Of a stretch of DNA of 64,000 nucleotides, positions 1 through 11,189 are shown piece by piece. The DNA lies in the NCBI RefSeq assembly GCF_001999305.1, contig NZ_MLHQ01000025.1:50864-114863 (forward strand), given 5' to 3'. Under the pieces are notes generated by a model that saw nothing but the letters and a program-made list of their open reading frames with translations, ran no database searches and had not been told where the DNA came from. Both the position numbers and the translations under genes were made by a program. Positions within the stretch are counted from its first letter, which is position 1; each line of letters starts with the position of its first letter. Source of the stretch: Rodentibacter myodis (GTDB taxonomy: Bacteria > Pseudomonadota > Gammaproteobacteria > Enterobacterales > Pasteurellaceae).

Positions 1-23
1 CACATAAAATTGACCGCACTTTT

Positions 24-57
24 AAAAAATACCGAGCATTTGGCTCGGTATTTTTTT
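24..57. terminator. Rho-independent terminator
   Basis: A perfect 7-bp stem (ACCGAGC/GCTCGGT, 31-37 with 43-49, loop ATTTG) is flanked by an A-run on the left and a T-run on the right, so it can work in both directions. It lies just after an uptake signal at 12-21. It probably ends whatever gene lies left of the window and also brnQ, which reads toward it. Confidence 0.85.
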
Positions 58-188
58 ATTCGAAATAATGAAACTCTTGTAGAAACGTCATACTAGCTTG
101 TATCAAACCTCAAATAATTTTAGAAGCTAATACTAAGGGCGACTGCTTGGTAGTCCCTACTTTCTCTACGATACTATTTATTGCACAA

Positions 189-1493
189 CTACATCGTATC
201 GGATTTTCGTACCAAAAAGAAAGATAACCCAAGAGCAACCAATGATGGAATCAGCCACGCCATTCCTGCGGAATAAAGCGGCAAATGCTCTAATAAATTC
301 TCAACTGATTGCGGTAATAAATCCATATTCTTCAAACTATCACAAGCACTGAAACACACCGTAATAAGCAAAGTAAAATAATAGCTAAATTTAATATTCG
401 GCAATTTACTACGAATAATCTGTAAGCACACCAACATGATGGCAACCGGATAGATAAGTAATAATGCGGGAATCGTCACACGCAATAATTCCGTCAAGCC
501 TGTTTGAGCAATAATAATGGTTAAAATCGTAAACATCACTACCCAAAATGGATAAGACAAACGAATGTGGAATTTAGCGAAATAATCCGCACTAGCACTG
601 GTGACCCCCACAAGCGTGGTAAGGTTTGCCAAAATAATAATCCCCGACATAATCCACGTACCGCTCACACCAAATAATGCGTTTACATAACGTGAAAAAA
701 TTTGTCCTCCATTGGTCGCCCCTTCTGCCACCAGAGTTCCTGTCGCCCCTAAGTAAAATAGCGAAAAATACAACGCTGCAAGTAAAAGTACGGAGATAGA
801 TCCGGCGGAAATGGTGTATTTCATCACTTTTTGAGCAGAAGAAACATTTCTCACTGCTAATGCCCGCGCCACAATACCACCGAAAGCAATTGCCGCAAGC
901 ACATCCATCGTTTGATAACCGCTGATTAAACCAGTGGTAATGGCGGAATTAGTGGCATAGGCATTGCTCGGTTCCACAATTTCTGAAAGTGGCGAAATCA
1001 CCACATTCACCGCCACCACCACTAATAACACTAACAATGCAGGCGTCATAAATTTACCCACGGTAGAAATGATGGTGTTCGGGCGAAGCATAAAAAGCAT
1101 TCCCACTAAATTAAAAATCAGAGAAAAGATAAAATGTGTGTTTGTCCCCTCTTCTGTTATATTTAATGGTAACCACGCCATTTCATAAGCCACGTTGGTA
1201 ACGCGCGGCATAGCAAATAAAGAGCCAATTACTAAATATAGAGTAGCTAAAAAAATCACTTCCGCCCATTTTGGCAAATCCCGAGTGAGTTCCTCCCCGC
1301 ATCCAAGCATTGCCACTACAACCAGTGTGATAAATGGCATTAATACGCCGGTTAAAACAAAACCGAAGGAAGCTCCCGCCCAATGATGGCCTGCGGAAAA
1401 TCCTTCCATTGGCGGAAAAATCACATTCCCAGCCCCCAAGAAAAGAGCAAAAATCATCATCCCTAAAACAAGAATATCTTTACGACCAAACAT
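189..1493 (-). CDS. brnQ: Branched-chain amino acid transporter BrnQ (LIVCS family)
   Basis: A 434-residue inner-membrane carrier with about 12 hydrophobic segments. It resembles BrnQ, the cation-coupled importer of leucine, isoleucine and valine. The N-terminal motif FALFLGAGNVIFPP and the following glycine-rich helix are the family signature. I place the start at ATG 1493 (MFGRKDILVL) with GGAA about 8 bases upstream. A GTG at 1520 would add nine residues that family members lack. It is monocistronic, divergent from nhaA, and ends before the terminator at 24-57. Length is normal and no lesions are seen. Confidence 0.93.
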   Translation of the reverse strand: MFGRKDILVLGMMIFALFLGAGNVIFPPMEGFSAGHHWAGASFGFVLTGVLMPFITLVVVAMLGCGEELTRDLPKWAEVIFLATLYLVIGSLFAMPRVTNVAYEMAWLPLNITEEGTNTHFIFSLIFNLVGMLFMLRPNTIISTVGKFMTPALLVLLVVVAVNVVISPLSEIVEPSNAYATNSAITTGLISGYQTMDVLAAIAFGGIVARALAVRNVSSAQKVMKYTISAGSISVLLLAALYFSLFYLGATGTLVAEGATNGGQIFSRYVNALFGVSGTWIMSGIIILANLTTLVGVTSASADYFAKFHIRLSYPFWVVMFTILTIIIAQTGLTELLRVTIPALLLIYPVAIMLVCLQIIRSKLPNIKFSYYFTLLITVCFSACDSLKNMDLLPQSVENLLEHLPLYSAGMAWLIPSLVALGLSFFLVRKSDTM

Positions 1494-1709
1494 ATATGAT
1501 TCCAATAAATAAAAGGGCACTAATTCTACTATAAAGACGACTATCTCCCTAACTCAAAAACGTGAACTAAATCACATTGTCGATATTATTTAAAAATTAT
1601 CGGTTAAAATAACCGCACTTCTCCGGCAGGATTTTCCGCACTAAACAAAAATTGTGGTAGTATCCAGGTTTTGTTAATTTTTATCTTTTTATTTTTTGGA
1701 GAGACTTTA

Positions 1710-2879
1710 GTGTTACAACTTATACAACGATTTTTTAAACTTGAATCTGCCGGCGGCATTTTATTACTTTGCTCAGCGTTAATTGCAATGTTTTTTGCCA
1801 ACTCCCCGCTAAGTGGCACATACAATAATTTCTTAAATTTACCTGTCAGCATTCAAATCGGCAATTTTTCTATTAATAAAACCCTCATTCATTGGATCAA
1901 TGATGGATTTATGGCAGTATTTTTTGTCTTAGTGGGGCTGGAAGTGAAACGTGAACTGTTGGAGGGATCGCTTTCAAGCTATCAGCAAGCGATTTTTCCT
2001 GCGGTTGCCGCCATAGGGGGAATGGTAGTTCCTGCCTTAATTTATGCCTTTATCGCACGTCAAGATCCATCACTTGTCAATGGTTGGGCAATTCCAATGG
2101 CGACCGATATTGCCTTTGCTCTTGGCGTTATGGCACTGTTAAGCAAACAAGTACCGTTACCATTAAAAATCTTTCTTCTCGCGCTCGCAATTATTGATGA
2201 CTTAGGCGCAATTGTCGTCATCGCCCTCTTTTTCTCGCACGGTTTGAGCCTTCAAGCATTAATTTTTGCAGCAATTGCGATTGTTTTGCTCATCGCATTA
2301 AATCGCTTTAAAGTGACCGTACTTTGCGCCTATATGGTGGTTGGGACAATTTTATGGGCATCCGTATTGAAATCAGGCGTACACGCTACCCTCGCGGGGG
2401 TTATTATTGGTTTCTGTATTCCGTTAAAAGGTGAAAAAGGTAAAAAGCCACTGGAAGAATTTGAGCATTTACTTGCCCCTTGGACCTCCTTCCTCATTTT
2501 ACCATTATTTGCTTTTGCCAATGCAGGGGTAAGTTTTGAAGGCATTGATTTCGCGATGCTTTCTTCCCCATTATTGCTCGCTATTTCACTTGGTTTAATT
2601 GTTGGAAAACCCGTTGGAGTATTTGGTTTTAGCTACCTTTCTGTCAAATTAGACATTGCCAAACTCCCTGAAGGGATCAATTTTAAACAAATTTTTTCTG
2701 TTGCTATTTTATGCGGTATCGGTTTCACAATGTCGATGTTCTTAGCAAGCCTTGCTTTTGATGCAGACGCTGGTGAAAGCGTAAACGCACTCTCCCGCTT
2801 GGGGATTTTACTGGGTTCTACTGTTTCTGCGATCATTGGGTATTATTGTTTAAAAAAAACAACTTCAGTGAAACATTAA
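1710..2879 (+). CDS. nhaA: Na+/H+ antiporter NhaA
   Basis: A 389-residue inner-membrane antiporter that exports Na+ or Li+ in exchange for protons, important in alkaline or salty conditions. The sequence carries the NhaA hallmarks: [29 protein letters not shown] and AIIDDLGAI. Starting at GTG 1710 (GGAGA at 1698-1702) places the aspartates at residues 133, 163 and 164, the same numbers as the ion-binding and transport aspartates of Escherichia coli NhaA. This settles the start; an upstream ATG at 1671 is out of register with the family. The gene stands alone and is divergent from brnQ. Confidence 0.96.
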   Translation: MLQLIQRFFKLESAGGILLLCSALIAMFFANSPLSGTYNNFLNLPVSIQIGNFSINKTLIHWINDGFMAVFFVLVGLEVKRELLEGSLSSYQQAIFPAVAAIGGMVVPALIYAFIARQDPSLVNGWAIPMATDIAFALGVMALLSKQVPLPLKIFLLALAIIDDLGAIVVIALFFSHGLSLQALIFAAIAIVLLIALNRFKVTVLCAYMVVGTILWASVLKSGVHATLAGVIIGFCIPLKGEKGKKPLEEFEHLLAPWTSFLILPLFAFANAGVSFEGIDFAMLSSPLLLAISLGLIVGKPVGVFGFSYLSVKLDIAKLPEGINFKQIFSVAILCGIGFTMSMFLASLAFDADAGESVNALSRLGILLGSTVSAIIGYYCLKKTTSVKH

Positions 2880-2894
2880 TACATCATCACCGTA

Positions 2895-2927
2895 AAAAAT
2901 TTCCCCCAACTTTATAAGTTGGGGGAA
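2895..2927 (-). terminator. 12-bp hairpin terminator
   Basis: A perfect 12-bp inverted repeat (TTCCCCCAACTT/AAGTTGGGGGAA, 2901-2912 with 2916-2927, loop TAT). On the minus strand it is followed by ATTTTTTAC, so it best serves the broken methyltransferase gene; it may also stop nhaA transcripts. Confidence 0.8.
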
Positions 2928-2958
2928 GCTTCATTCTACTCATTTCATCCCTGATAAT

Positions 2959-3767
2959 TCAAAAATGGAATTTTAGAAAAATCCGTGTTGCAAGTAATCC
3001 TTTTGGTAACGTTGGCGTCATTGAACGAGGAAAGCAAGCCAAGTTAATATCAAATCTGGATAACGATTTTTCTTGTTTAAAGTAATTATTCGGGTGATAA
3101 CGTTCCGAAATAAACCAAAAGTATTGATAATCCAATTTCATCAGGTAATTGAGAATATCCGTTGATTTATCGGAATGCGCTTCAATAAAAATAACTGGGG
3201 CGTGTTGTTTAATCATTTTTCTCGCCCTTTTAATAATACATTCAGATCAAATCCTTCAGCGTCAATTTTTAATAAAGATAACGCTGTTAATTTTTGAATT
3301 TCAGGATGCTCATCAAGCGTAACGCGAAACAAACTCCTTATGTTGCACTCCCTTAAAATGTCCTTCCATATCAAAACCTTTGTCTATAGAAAAACTACCA
3401 TAATTCCAAACGGTATCTTAGTTTGATGAAGCAATTTCAATTTGATGACAAGTATCATTTACCCCTTGATGATATGCATAAACATTATGTGAGATTGTTT
3501 AAAGCTAAATTACTACATAGTGTTTGAAAAATAATACGTTGTGGCTCAAAACAAAATAATTTCCCGTTGGGGATAAATTTAGTGGCACAGTGTGCATACC
3601 GATATTCGCCCCACTTCAATGACATTGCTGTTTTGCTTAAGAATATGACGAAAAAATTGAACCTCGACTTCAGACCATTCACCGTAAGTTTTCACATATC
3701 GGCTAATAAAGTCCCCTTCGATAAAATTAAATAATCCCCATTTGGTTTGATAAAGTGCTGTTCTCAT
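2959..3767 (-). pseudogene. Broken FkbM-family SAM-dependent methyltransferase
   Basis: The reverse strand encodes pieces of one FkbM-type methyltransferase in several frames. The N-terminus starts at ATG 3767 behind AAGAGG and ends in SNVIEVG, the usual start of the SAM-binding loop. Then come IPNGKLFCFEPQ (frame shifted near 3590), HQGVNDTCHQIEIASSN followed by a stop, LLKIDAEGFDLNVLLKG (the LKIDAEG motif is diagnostic), and finally APVIFIEAH. At least three indels or stops separate them, so no full enzyme can be made. Family members methylate glycans or small molecules; the substrate here is unknown. The promoter-proximal ribosome site is still good, suggesting recent decay or phase-type loss. 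Confidence 0.8.
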
Positions 3768-3900
3768 AAAATGCCTCTTTAGAAAAATTAAGGTTCGGAT
3801 TATAAATCATTTTTTTCGTCAATTATTGGTTAATTTTATAGCAAATGAGGTTTGACGTAAGAAGCGTAAAATAAAAAGCATTAAATACAATATCAAGATA

Positions 3901-3937
3901 AAAATGACCGCACTTTATTTTAAAGTGCGGTCATTTT
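3901..3937 (-). terminator. Paired-uptake-signal terminator after uvrA
   Basis: Two oppositely oriented uptake signals form a perfect 17-bp stem (3901-3917 with 3921-3937, loop TTT) directly after the uvrA stop codon. On the minus strand it is followed by a short T-run. Confidence 0.9.
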
Positions 3938-3939
3938 TT

Positions 3940-6771
3940 TTAACGTTTTTCTAAAATCGGTTTTAGGAATCGTGCGGTGTGTGATCCTTCCACCAGTGCC
4001 ACTTCTTCCGGCGTACCAGTTGCGATAATTTGTCCACCGCCACTGCCACCTTCCGGCCCGAGATCCACAATCCAGTCTGCGGTTTTGATGACATCAAGAT
4101 TATGCTCAATCACCACAATGGTATTGCCTTGATCACGCAGACGATGCAACACTTCAAGTAGTTGTTTAATATCGGCAAAATGTAAGCCTGTGGTCGGTTC
4201 ATCCAAAATATACAAAGTTTTTCCGGTATCACGTTTGGAAAGTTCTGTCGCCAATTTCACCCGCTGTGCTTCCCCTCCGGAAAGGGTGGTCGAGGATTGA
4301 CCAAGACGAATATAGGATAATCCTACATCCATTAAGGTTTGCAACTTACGGGCAATCATTGGAATAGCATCAAAAAATTCACGAGCTTCTTCCACCGTCA
4401 TATCCAACACTTGGTGAATGGTTTTGCCTTTATAACGAATTTCCAAGGTTTCACGGTTGTAACGTTTCCCTTTACATTGATCGCAAGGTACATACACATC
4501 CGGCAGGAAGTGCATTTCCACTTTTAGCACACCATCACCTTGACAAGCCTCACAACGTCCGCCCCGCACGTTAAAACTAAAACGCCCCGGATTGTAGCCA
4601 CGCGCACGGGCTTCCGGCACGCCGGCAAATAATTCACGAATCGAGGTGAATAAACCGGTGTAAGTCGCAGGGTTAGAACGAGGGGTACGACCAATCGGGC
4701 TTTGGTTGATGTCGATCACTTTATCGAAATATTCCAAGCCTTCAATAGATTTGTACGGTGCATAATCTGTTTTATCCGCACGGTTTAAGGCATTTTGCGC
4801 CAAGGGGAATAAGGTATCATTAATCAGGGTAGATTTTCCCGATCCCGATACGCCAGTGATACAGGTAAACAAGCCAACCGGAATATCCAGATTCACATTT
4901 TTTAAATTATTGCCCGAAGCCCCTTTGAGTTTCAGCCATTTTTTCTTATCAAGTGCGGTACGTTTTTGGGGAATTTCAATTTGTTCTGCCCCTGATAAGA
5001 ATTTTCCCGTGATCGAATTTGGGTTTGCCATAATTTCTTGCGCATTACCTTGAGCGATCACCTGTCCACCGTGAACACCCGCACCCGGCCCAATATCAAT
5101 AATGTGGTCCGCCGCACGAATGGCATCTTCATCGTGTTCTACCACAATCACCGTGTTACCAAGGTTACGCAAATGCACCAAGGTATTTAGCAAACGTTCG
5201 TTATCTCGTTGATGTAAACCTATGGACGGTTCGTCCAACACGTACATCACCCCCACTAAGCCAGCCCCAATTTGGCTGGCAAGGCGGATACGCTGTGCTT
5301 CACCACCGGATAGGGTTTCTGCTGATCGGGAAAGAGATAGATAATTTAATCCCACGTTCACCAAAAACTGCAAACGCTCACGAATTTCTTTCAAAATTTT
5401 CTCGGCGATTTGTGCCTTTTGCCCCGTCAACGAAAGTGCGGTGAAAAATTCCAATGTTTCGCCAATGCTTTTTTCTGAAATCATCGGCAAATTGGTTTGC
5501 CCGACATACACATTGCGGGCTTCCGGGCGCAGGCGTGAACCACCACAATCGGCACAGGAACGATTACTAATATTTCTCGCCAGTTCTTCCCGCACGGATT
5601 GGGATTCCGTTTCTTTATAACGGCGCGCCATATTGTTCAGAATCCCCTCAAAGGCGTGTTTACGAATAACGACATCACCGCGATCATTCATATATTGAAA
5701 CTCAATTTCCTCTTTGCCCGAACCGTGCATAATAATCTGGCGAATTTTTTTCGGCAGTGTTTCGTAGGGGGCTTCAATATCAAAATCATAGTGCTTGGCG
5801 AGCGAAGTCAGCATTTGATAATAATAGAAATTACGGCGATCCCAGCCTTTTACCGCTCCGCCGGCAAGGGAAATACTTGGATTTTGTACGATGCGTTCTT
5901 CATCAAAATATTGTTGTACTCCCAAACCATCACAAGTCGGGCAAGCCCCTGCAGGGTTATTAAAAGAGAACAAACGCGGTTCTAATTCAGGAATAGAATA
6001 ACCACAATGCGGACAGGCAAAATTTGCCGAAAATACCAATTCTTCCGCTTTCGGGTTATCCATATCCGCCACAATCGCCGTACCGCCGGAAAGCTCCAAT
6101 GCGGTCTCAAAGGATTCCGCCAAACGTGTCGCTAAATCCGACCGCACTTTAAAGCGATCTACCACCACTTCAATGGTATGTTTTTTCTGCAATTCGAGCT
6201 TTGGCGGATCGGACAAATCACAAATTTCCCCGTCAATACGGGCGCGAATGTAACCTTGCGCCGCGATATTTTCTAAAATTTTGACGTGTTCCCCTTTGCG
6301 ATTTTTCACCACCGGTGCAAGCAACATCATTTTTGATTCTTCGGGTAAACTCAATACCTTATCAACCATTTGACTGATGGTTTGTGCCGTTAAAGGAATA
6401 TCGTGATTCGGACAACGCGGTTCGCCTACTCGAGCAAATAACAAACGCAGATAATCGTAAATTTCGGTAATCGTTCCCACTGTGGAACGAGGATTATGTG
6501 AAGTGGATTTTTGTTCAATGGAGATTGCCGGTGACAAGCCTTCAATGGAATCCACATCCGGTTTTTCCATTAACGATAAAAACTGGCGGGCGTAAGCAGA
6601 AAGAGATTCCACATAACGGCGTTGCCCTTCCGCATAAAGCGTGTCAAAAGCAAGGGAAGATTTTCCTGATCCGGATAAACCGGTGATGACAATCAGTTTA
6701 TCCCGTGGAATGGTTAAATTAATATTTTTTAGATTGTGGGTACGCGCCCCGCGGATGTCGATATTTTCCAT
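3940..6771 (-). CDS. uvrA: Excinuclease ABC subunit A (UvrA)
   Basis: A 943-residue DNA-damage recognition ATPase of nucleotide excision repair; it loads UvrB at lesions in the cytoplasm. Walker A motifs are visible at residues 31-39 (GLSGSGKSS) and in the second half (GVSGSGKST), with two LSGGEAQR signature motifs and DEP Walker B sequences. Zinc-binding CxxC pairs flank the insertion (CPHC...CPTC) and the C-terminal half (CEAC...CDQC). Length matches E. coli UvrA. It is divergent from ssb, and the shared 150-base gap carries a LexA-like operator, the classic SOS arrangement. Confidence 0.98.
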   Translation of the reverse strand: MENIDIRGARTHNLKNINLTIPRDKLIVITGLSGSGKSSLAFDTLYAEGQRRYVESLSAYARQFLSLMEKPDVDSIEGLSPAISIEQKSTSHNPRSTVGTITEIYDYLRLLFARVGEPRCPNHDIPLTAQTISQMVDKVLSLPEESKMMLLAPVVKNRKGEHVKILENIAAQGYIRARIDGEICDLSDPPKLELQKKHTIEVVVDRFKVRSDLATRLAESFETALELSGGTAIVADMDNPKAEELVFSANFACPHCGYSIPELEPRLFSFNNPAGACPTCDGLGVQQYFDEERIVQNPSISLAGGAVKGWDRRNFYYYQMLTSLAKHYDFDIEAPYETLPKKIRQIIMHGSGKEEIEFQYMNDRGDVVIRKHAFEGILNNMARRYKETESQSVREELARNISNRSCADCGGSRLRPEARNVYVGQTNLPMISEKSIGETLEFFTALSLTGQKAQIAEKILKEIRERLQFLVNVGLNYLSLSRSAETLSGGEAQRIRLASQIGAGLVGVMYVLDEPSIGLHQRDNERLLNTLVHLRNLGNTVIVVEHDEDAIRAADHIIDIGPGAGVHGGQVIAQGNAQEIMANPNSITGKFLSGAEQIEIPQKRTALDKKKWLKLKGASGNNLKNVNLDIPVGLFTCITGVSGSGKSTLINDTLFPLAQNALNRADKTDYAPYKSIEGLEYFDKVIDINQSPIGRTPRSNPATYTGLFTSIRELFAGVPEARARGYNPGRFSFNVRGGRCEACQGDGVLKVEMHFLPDVYVPCDQCKGKRYNRETLEIRYKGKTIHQVLDMTVEEAREFFDAIPMIARKLQTLMDVGLSYIRLGQSSTTLSGGEAQRVKLATELSKRDTGKTLYILDEPTTGLHFADIKQLLEVLHRLRDQGNTIVVIEHNLDVIKTADWIVDLGPEGGSGGGQIIATGTPEEVALVEGSHTARFLKPILEKR

Positions 6772-6833
6772 AAAACAGCTTATTTGGGTTAATATTTTTG
6801 CAAAATTGCGGGCATTATCGCATATTTCAATAT

Positions 6834-6849
6834 CTGTGCAAATATCCAG
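6834..6849. promoter_or_regulatory. LexA (SOS) operator between uvrA and ssb
   Basis: CTGTGCAAATATCCAG fits the LexA box CTGT-N8-ACAG with one mismatch (CCAG for ACAG). Its position between divergent uvrA and ssb matches the known SOS-controlled site in gammaproteobacteria. Confidence 0.75.
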
Positions 6850-6924
6850 TTAAATTTTATAGATCTTTTCTAAAATTTCAGGCAAAATAACCGCACTTTT
6901 TTAATAAGAAAAATGAGGATTTTT

Positions 6925-7434
6925 ATGGCTGGAGTAAATAAGGTCATCATCGTGGGACATTTAGGTAATGATCCTGAAGTTCGCACAATGCCAAATGGCG
7001 ATGCGGTCGCAAATATTAGCGTGGCAACAAGTGAAAGTTGGAATGACCGCAACACCGGCGAACGCCGTGAAATCACAGAATGGCATCGTATCGTGTTCTA
7101 CCGCCGCCAAGCAGAAATCTGTGGTGAATATTTACGTAAAGGTTCCCAAGTTTATGTAGAAGGTCGCTTACGCACCCGCAAATGGCAAGATCAAAATGGT
7201 CAAGACCGCTATACTACGGAGATTCAAGGCGATGTAATGCAAATGCTAGGCAGCCGCAACCAAAATGCAGGTGGCTATGGCGCACCGGATATGGGACAAA
7301 GCGCACCGCAACCAAGTTATTCAGCACAAACACGCTCTAACAACTATCAATCCTCCCGCCCAACACCGGCTTCCCAATCTGCCCCACAAGCAGAACCGCC
7401 AATGGATGGGTTTGATGATGATATTCCGTTCTAA
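6925..7434 (+). CDS. ssb: Single-stranded DNA-binding protein
   Basis: A 169-residue SSB. The N-terminal OB-fold runs from [20 protein letters not shown] to about residue 112. A Gln/Ser/Pro-rich linker follows, and the protein ends in the acidic tip DDDIPF that recruits replication and repair partners. The start at ATG 6925 follows GAGGA at 6913-6917; an upstream ATG at 6913 overlaps that ribosome site and adds residues not found in SSBs. It coats single-stranded DNA in replication, recombination and natural transformation. It is probably SOS-inducible through the LexA box shared with uvrA. Confidence 0.97.
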   Translation: MAGVNKVIIVGHLGNDPEVRTMPNGDAVANISVATSESWNDRNTGERREITEWHRIVFYRRQAEICGEYLRKGSQVYVEGRLRTRKWQDQNGQDRYTTEIQGDVMQMLGSRNQNAGGYGAPDMGQSAPQPSYSAQTRSNNYQSSRPTPASQSAPQAEPPMDGFDDDIPF

Positions 7435-7441
7435 GAAACTT

Positions 7442-7469
7442 AAAAAAGGAAGCATACGCTTCCTTTTTT
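7442..7469 (+). terminator. Terminator after ssb
   Basis: A 12-bp stem (AAAAAAGGAAGC/GCTTCCTTTTTT) with loop ATAC directly follows the ssb stop. Confidence 0.92.
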
Positions 7470-7491
7470 AATTTTCTCTTTATAAGTCTAA

Positions 7492-7529
7492 AAGTGCGGT
7501 CAAAAATTTATAAGCTTTTGACCGCACTT
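7492..7529 (-). terminator. Paired-uptake-signal terminator after betT
   Basis: AAGTGCGGTCAAAA (7492-7505) and its complement (7516-7529) form a 14-bp stem just after the betT stop at 7546. Confidence 0.85.
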
Positions 7530-7545
7530 GTTACAACAAATGAAA

Positions 7546-9573
7546 TTATTCTGCCAATTCCGTTTGTTCGTGTGCCATTAGTTCTTGTCCTACATCGTCA
7601 AGCAAACTTAAATAGCGTTCATATTGTTTCAACATATCGGCGATTAATTCGTCTTGATCCATATATTGCACATCGTAGCCGACCCGACCATCAAAGAAGT
7701 AAGAATAAGGCTCATAAGTGGTGCGATGTTGAATATGGGGTAAATTTTCGTCATTGATTAACTGTTCCGATACTTCACGCCCTACGGATTTGATGCCGTA
7801 CATAAAATCCCGCATAGAGTCTTTCTGAATGACTAATTCTACGGCAGGTTCGTCTTGTTCAAAGAAGGTATTTACCTGCACGCTCAAATTATATTTACCA
7901 ATTAATTCTTGGCGTAATTCCCGCATCGCCGGTAGGGCTGTGCGTTTTAAAAAACGTAAAATATCTTTTTCTTGGGTTTGGTTCATCATTTGTTCCAAAC
8001 GTTCTTTCCATCTTTCCCCTGTCCAGAAAATACTGGTTGGATTAACTTTGGTGGCAAAATATTTTTTATCGGCATTTAAGCCTTTCCATAGGCTGAAGCA
8101 CATCACCAGCATTAAGAGGGCGAAAGGTAGGGCGACAATTAAGGTCATTGTTTGTAAATTTGCCAAACCGCCCGATTGCATTAGTACAATCGCAACAATT
8201 GACATTAATACGCCCCACATTATCGCCTGCCAACGTGGTGATACCAAACTTTTATCCCGTGACGCAATGTTATTTAACACATAAATACCGGAGTCTGCCG
8301 ACGTGATAAAAAACAGTGAAATCACCATTAAACTCACTAAGCCGGTGAGTGTTGGCAGCGGTAAATAATCTAAGAATTTGAATAATAAAATTTCAGGTGA
8401 GGCGATCATTTCGCCGAGTTTGCCTGCCGCGATTCCGTCATTTAACCAAATGGCGGTGTTGCCAAATACGGTAAACCAAAGAATACCGAATAAACTAGGA
8501 ATCACCAGTACGCCAAAGATAAATTCACGAATGGTACGCCCCTTAGAAATGCGGGCGATAAATAAGCCCACAAATGGCGCCCAAGAACACCACCAAGCCC
8601 AATAAAGGATTGTCCAACCGCTAAACCAATCGGTATGTTCTTGCTCATATACATAGGTTTTAAAGCTAAGTTGCACTAAATTGCTGAGATAAGTTCCGAT
8701 ATTGTCGCTAAATGCCGAGAGTAGATACAGTGTCGGCCCACTCATCAAGACAAAAATAAGCAGTAAAAATGCCAAACTTAAATTTAATTCACTGAGAATT
8801 TTTACCCCTTTTCCTACGCCCGAAATGGCAGAAAAAATCGCCAAACTCATTACAACTGCAATCACGATCATTTGTAAGCCGAAACTGTTTTCATCAATCC
8901 AGCCCATTTGATGCAAGCCCGCACCTAGTTGTGATGCCCCAAAACCTAAGGTTGTGATAATACCGAATAAAGTGGCAAGTAATGCCATAATGTCGATAAT
9001 ATCGCCCATTTTGCCATTAATACGATCTTTCAATAAGGGGTAGAAGCAAGAACGTAACGCAAGGGGCAATTTATAGCGGAAACCGAAATACGCTAAGGCT
9101 AATGCAATCATTCCATATACTGCCCAAGCGTGAATTCCCCAGTGGAATAAGGTATGTAATAAGGCCTCTTGTTGTTGATGTTCTGCCGTTCCTGTGGTGA
9201 TTTCGGAAAGATAGTGGGTTAGAGGTTCAGCCACACCAAAAAACATTAAACCCACGCCCATTCCCGCCGCAAAGAGCATTGCCAACCAAGAAAGAAAACC
9301 AAATTCAGGTTCTTCTTCATCGCTGCCGAGTTTAATATTTCCCAAGTTACTGACCGATAAAATAACCAAAAAGCTCAAAAAAATTGAGAATGTCAAAACA
9401 TAAAACCAACTGAAATTGGCAAAAATACCGGCTTTTGCCAAATTTAACAGTGCCTGTGTTTGTGTCGGTGCAATTAAAATCATCACCACCAATAACAATA
9501 CAAATAATAACGTCAAGCCGATTACAAAAGGATTAAATGACGTTCGTTTTTCTATAAATTGAGATAAAGACAA
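7546..9573 (-). CDS. betT: BCCT-family choline/betaine transporter, BetT-like
   Basis: A 675-residue inner-membrane transporter with 12 predicted helices and a long hydrophilic C-terminal tail (about residues 500-675). BetT of E. coli has the same length and layout. The glycine-rich helix AAGMGVGLMFFGVAEP and the tryptophan-rich helix WTILYWAWWCSWAPFVGLF mark the betaine-carnitine-choline family. The start appears to be TTG 9573 behind AAGGGGAAAGG; the next residues (SLSQFIEKRTSFNPFVIG) match the family N-terminus. The long C-terminal tail suggests osmotic control. No bet oxidation genes are nearby, so choline may feed phosphocholine or be a solute. The 299 bases upstream (9574-9872) hold nothing else I recognise. 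Confidence 0.9.
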   Translation of the reverse strand: MSLSQFIEKRTSFNPFVIGLTLLFVLLLVVMILIAPTQTQALLNLAKAGIFANFSWFYVLTFSIFLSFLVILSVSNLGNIKLGSDEEEPEFGFLSWLAMLFAAGMGVGLMFFGVAEPLTHYLSEITTGTAEHQQQEALLHTLFHWGIHAWAVYGMIALALAYFGFRYKLPLALRSCFYPLLKDRINGKMGDIIDIMALLATLFGIITTLGFGASQLGAGLHQMGWIDENSFGLQMIVIAVVMSLAIFSAISGVGKGVKILSELNLSLAFLLLIFVLMSGPTLYLLSAFSDNIGTYLSNLVQLSFKTYVYEQEHTDWFSGWTILYWAWWCSWAPFVGLFIARISKGRTIREFIFGVLVIPSLFGILWFTVFGNTAIWLNDGIAAGKLGEMIASPEILLFKFLDYLPLPTLTGLVSLMVISLFFITSADSGIYVLNNIASRDKSLVSPRWQAIMWGVLMSIVAIVLMQSGGLANLQTMTLIVALPFALLMLVMCFSLWKGLNADKKYFATKVNPTSIFWTGERWKERLEQMMNQTQEKDILRFLKRTALPAMRELRQELIGKYNLSVQVNTFFEQDEPAVELVIQKDSMRDFMYGIKSVGREVSEQLINDENLPHIQHRTTYEPYSYFFDGRVGYDVQYMDQDELIADMLKQYERYLSLLDDVGQELMAHEQTELAE

Positions 9574-9872
9574 ACCTTTCCCCTTAAAAATTAAGTAGAT
9601 AAATTTAAAAATTCGATTTCATTCAATATTGCCCGAAAGCAAAAAGTGTGCAGTGGAACCACCGCGATGACAGCACATAGAAGTGCGATTTTGACGGAAA
9701 CACTCAGTAGGCATTGAGGGATTATTTCCAAAAAGTGCAGGGACTATATCAAAAAACGATGATTATTTCAAATTAGTAGAAATTCAAACAGGAATTTCAG
9801 TTAAAAGAAAGGGAAGGCCAATTCAGGCATTCCCTTTGAGAAAATTAAAACACGTTCAAAATTGACCGCACT

Positions 9873-11093
9873 TTAGCCGGCAACAGCCGGTAAATAACCG
9901 GATTGAATTAAGAAAGGAATAACCATAATCACAATGCCAATGATCAATGCAATGATTAAGGCAATATTTCCGCCCATCACTCGGTATGGAAGTGTCGGAT
10001 TCGTTTGACGGGTACGCCACGCCAAGCCGATAGGTAAAATTAAGCAATAAAATGCGCAGAGTAAACCGGCATAGCTTAACGCGGTGATAAAACCTTCCGG
10101 ATAGAATAAGGCAAACGCTAATGGCGGAAGGAATGCGGCAATGGTTAATGAAAAGCGGTTAGTCGGTAAATGATAACGTTTGAACAAATCGCCTAATCCT
10201 TCAAACACCCCCAACATTACGCCAAGAAATGAGGTGATTAAGGCTAAAGAAGAAAAGATACGAACCACTTCGCCCATTACATTAGAACCGGTAATTTCAC
10301 GCACGGCATTAACCAAACCGTTTAATGTTGGGTCTGCCTGTAAAATACGCACAAATTCGCTTTGACTGAGTACACCGTGAGTGGCGAGCTGCCAGACTAA
10401 ATAAGCGGCAAGCGGAATTGCCGTGCCGATTAAAATGGCACTGCGGAATTTTTCGACACTTCCTTCTAAGTAACTATTTACACTCGCCATAATGACGTGA
10501 AAACCGAATGAGGTGAAGAAAATCGGCGCGGCAGAAATGACAAATGCATAATCCAAGGGTAATGCCATTAAGTGGTCTGTCGTTACTTTCGGCAACATCA
10601 TAAATAAGACGAATGCAAAAGCGATCAATTTACCGATAAACAATAAACGTGTAATGCCATCTACGCCTTTTGTGCCAATCACCACAAAAGAACCGAGAAC
10701 AGCGGTAAAAATGATAATCGCCGTTTTAAGCGAAATGGCTTCCATACCAAAAGCGGTCGGCAAGCCTGAAAGCAACGAGCCGCCTCCGGTGATGTAAGCG
10801 GCGGAAAGGGCGTAGAGCAAAATCAATAAACTTAATGTGGAAAGAATTCGCCCCGGCACACCAAAATATTTTTCTGCCAATGTCGCCACACCGTCATCAA
10901 GCTGATCGGCAGTTTGATAAACTTCAACGAAAAGTAAGCCACTATATACAAGCAACGCCCATAACCCAATAAGCAATAATACGGTATAACCGAAGCCCAT
11001 ACCGGCGGAAGTTAACGGCATTGCCAACATCCCCGCCCCAATCGTTGTGCCTGCAATAATTAACGCACTGCCAAAGGTTTTGTTTTTTAGCAT
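9873..11093 (-). CDS. tyrP: Tyrosine-specific transporter TyrP (HAAAP family)
   Basis: A 406-residue inner-membrane permease with 11 hydrophobic segments. It begins MLKNKTFGSALIIAGTTIGAGMLAMPL, the hallmark of the hydroxy/aromatic amino acid permeases, and resembles TyrP, the proton-coupled tyrosine importer. It is monocistronic, with an uptake signal just beyond its stop. I found no convincing TyrR box upstream. A tryptophan- or serine-specific relative is possible but the overall sequence looks most like TyrP. Confidence 0.88.
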   Translation of the reverse strand: MLKNKTFGSALIIAGTTIGAGMLAMPLTSAGMGFGYTVLLLIGLWALLVYSGLLFVEVYQTADQLDDGVATLAEKYFGVPGRILSTLSLLILLYALSAAYITGGGSLLSGLPTAFGMEAISLKTAIIIFTAVLGSFVVIGTKGVDGITRLLFIGKLIAFAFVLFMMLPKVTTDHLMALPLDYAFVISAAPIFFTSFGFHVIMASVNSYLEGSVEKFRSAILIGTAIPLAAYLVWQLATHGVLSQSEFVRILQADPTLNGLVNAVREITGSNVMGEVVRIFSSLALITSFLGVMLGVFEGLGDLFKRYHLPTNRFSLTIAAFLPPLAFALFYPEGFITALSYAGLLCAFYCLILPIGLAWRTRQTNPTLPYRVMGGNIALIIALIIGIVIMVIPFLIQSGYLPAVAG

Positions 11094-11189
11094 AAAATTG
11101 TCCTTATGTTGTGTTTTTGTTGTTTAAAATAACGGTATTATGGCAGATACACAAATGAGATATTTCCCCCATAATGCCGAAAAATAGTG

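Noticed and set aside
5599..5985. Long plus-strand frame inside uvrA
   Set aside because: It is antisense to conserved UvrA coding sequence, has no ribosome site and no recognisable protein features.
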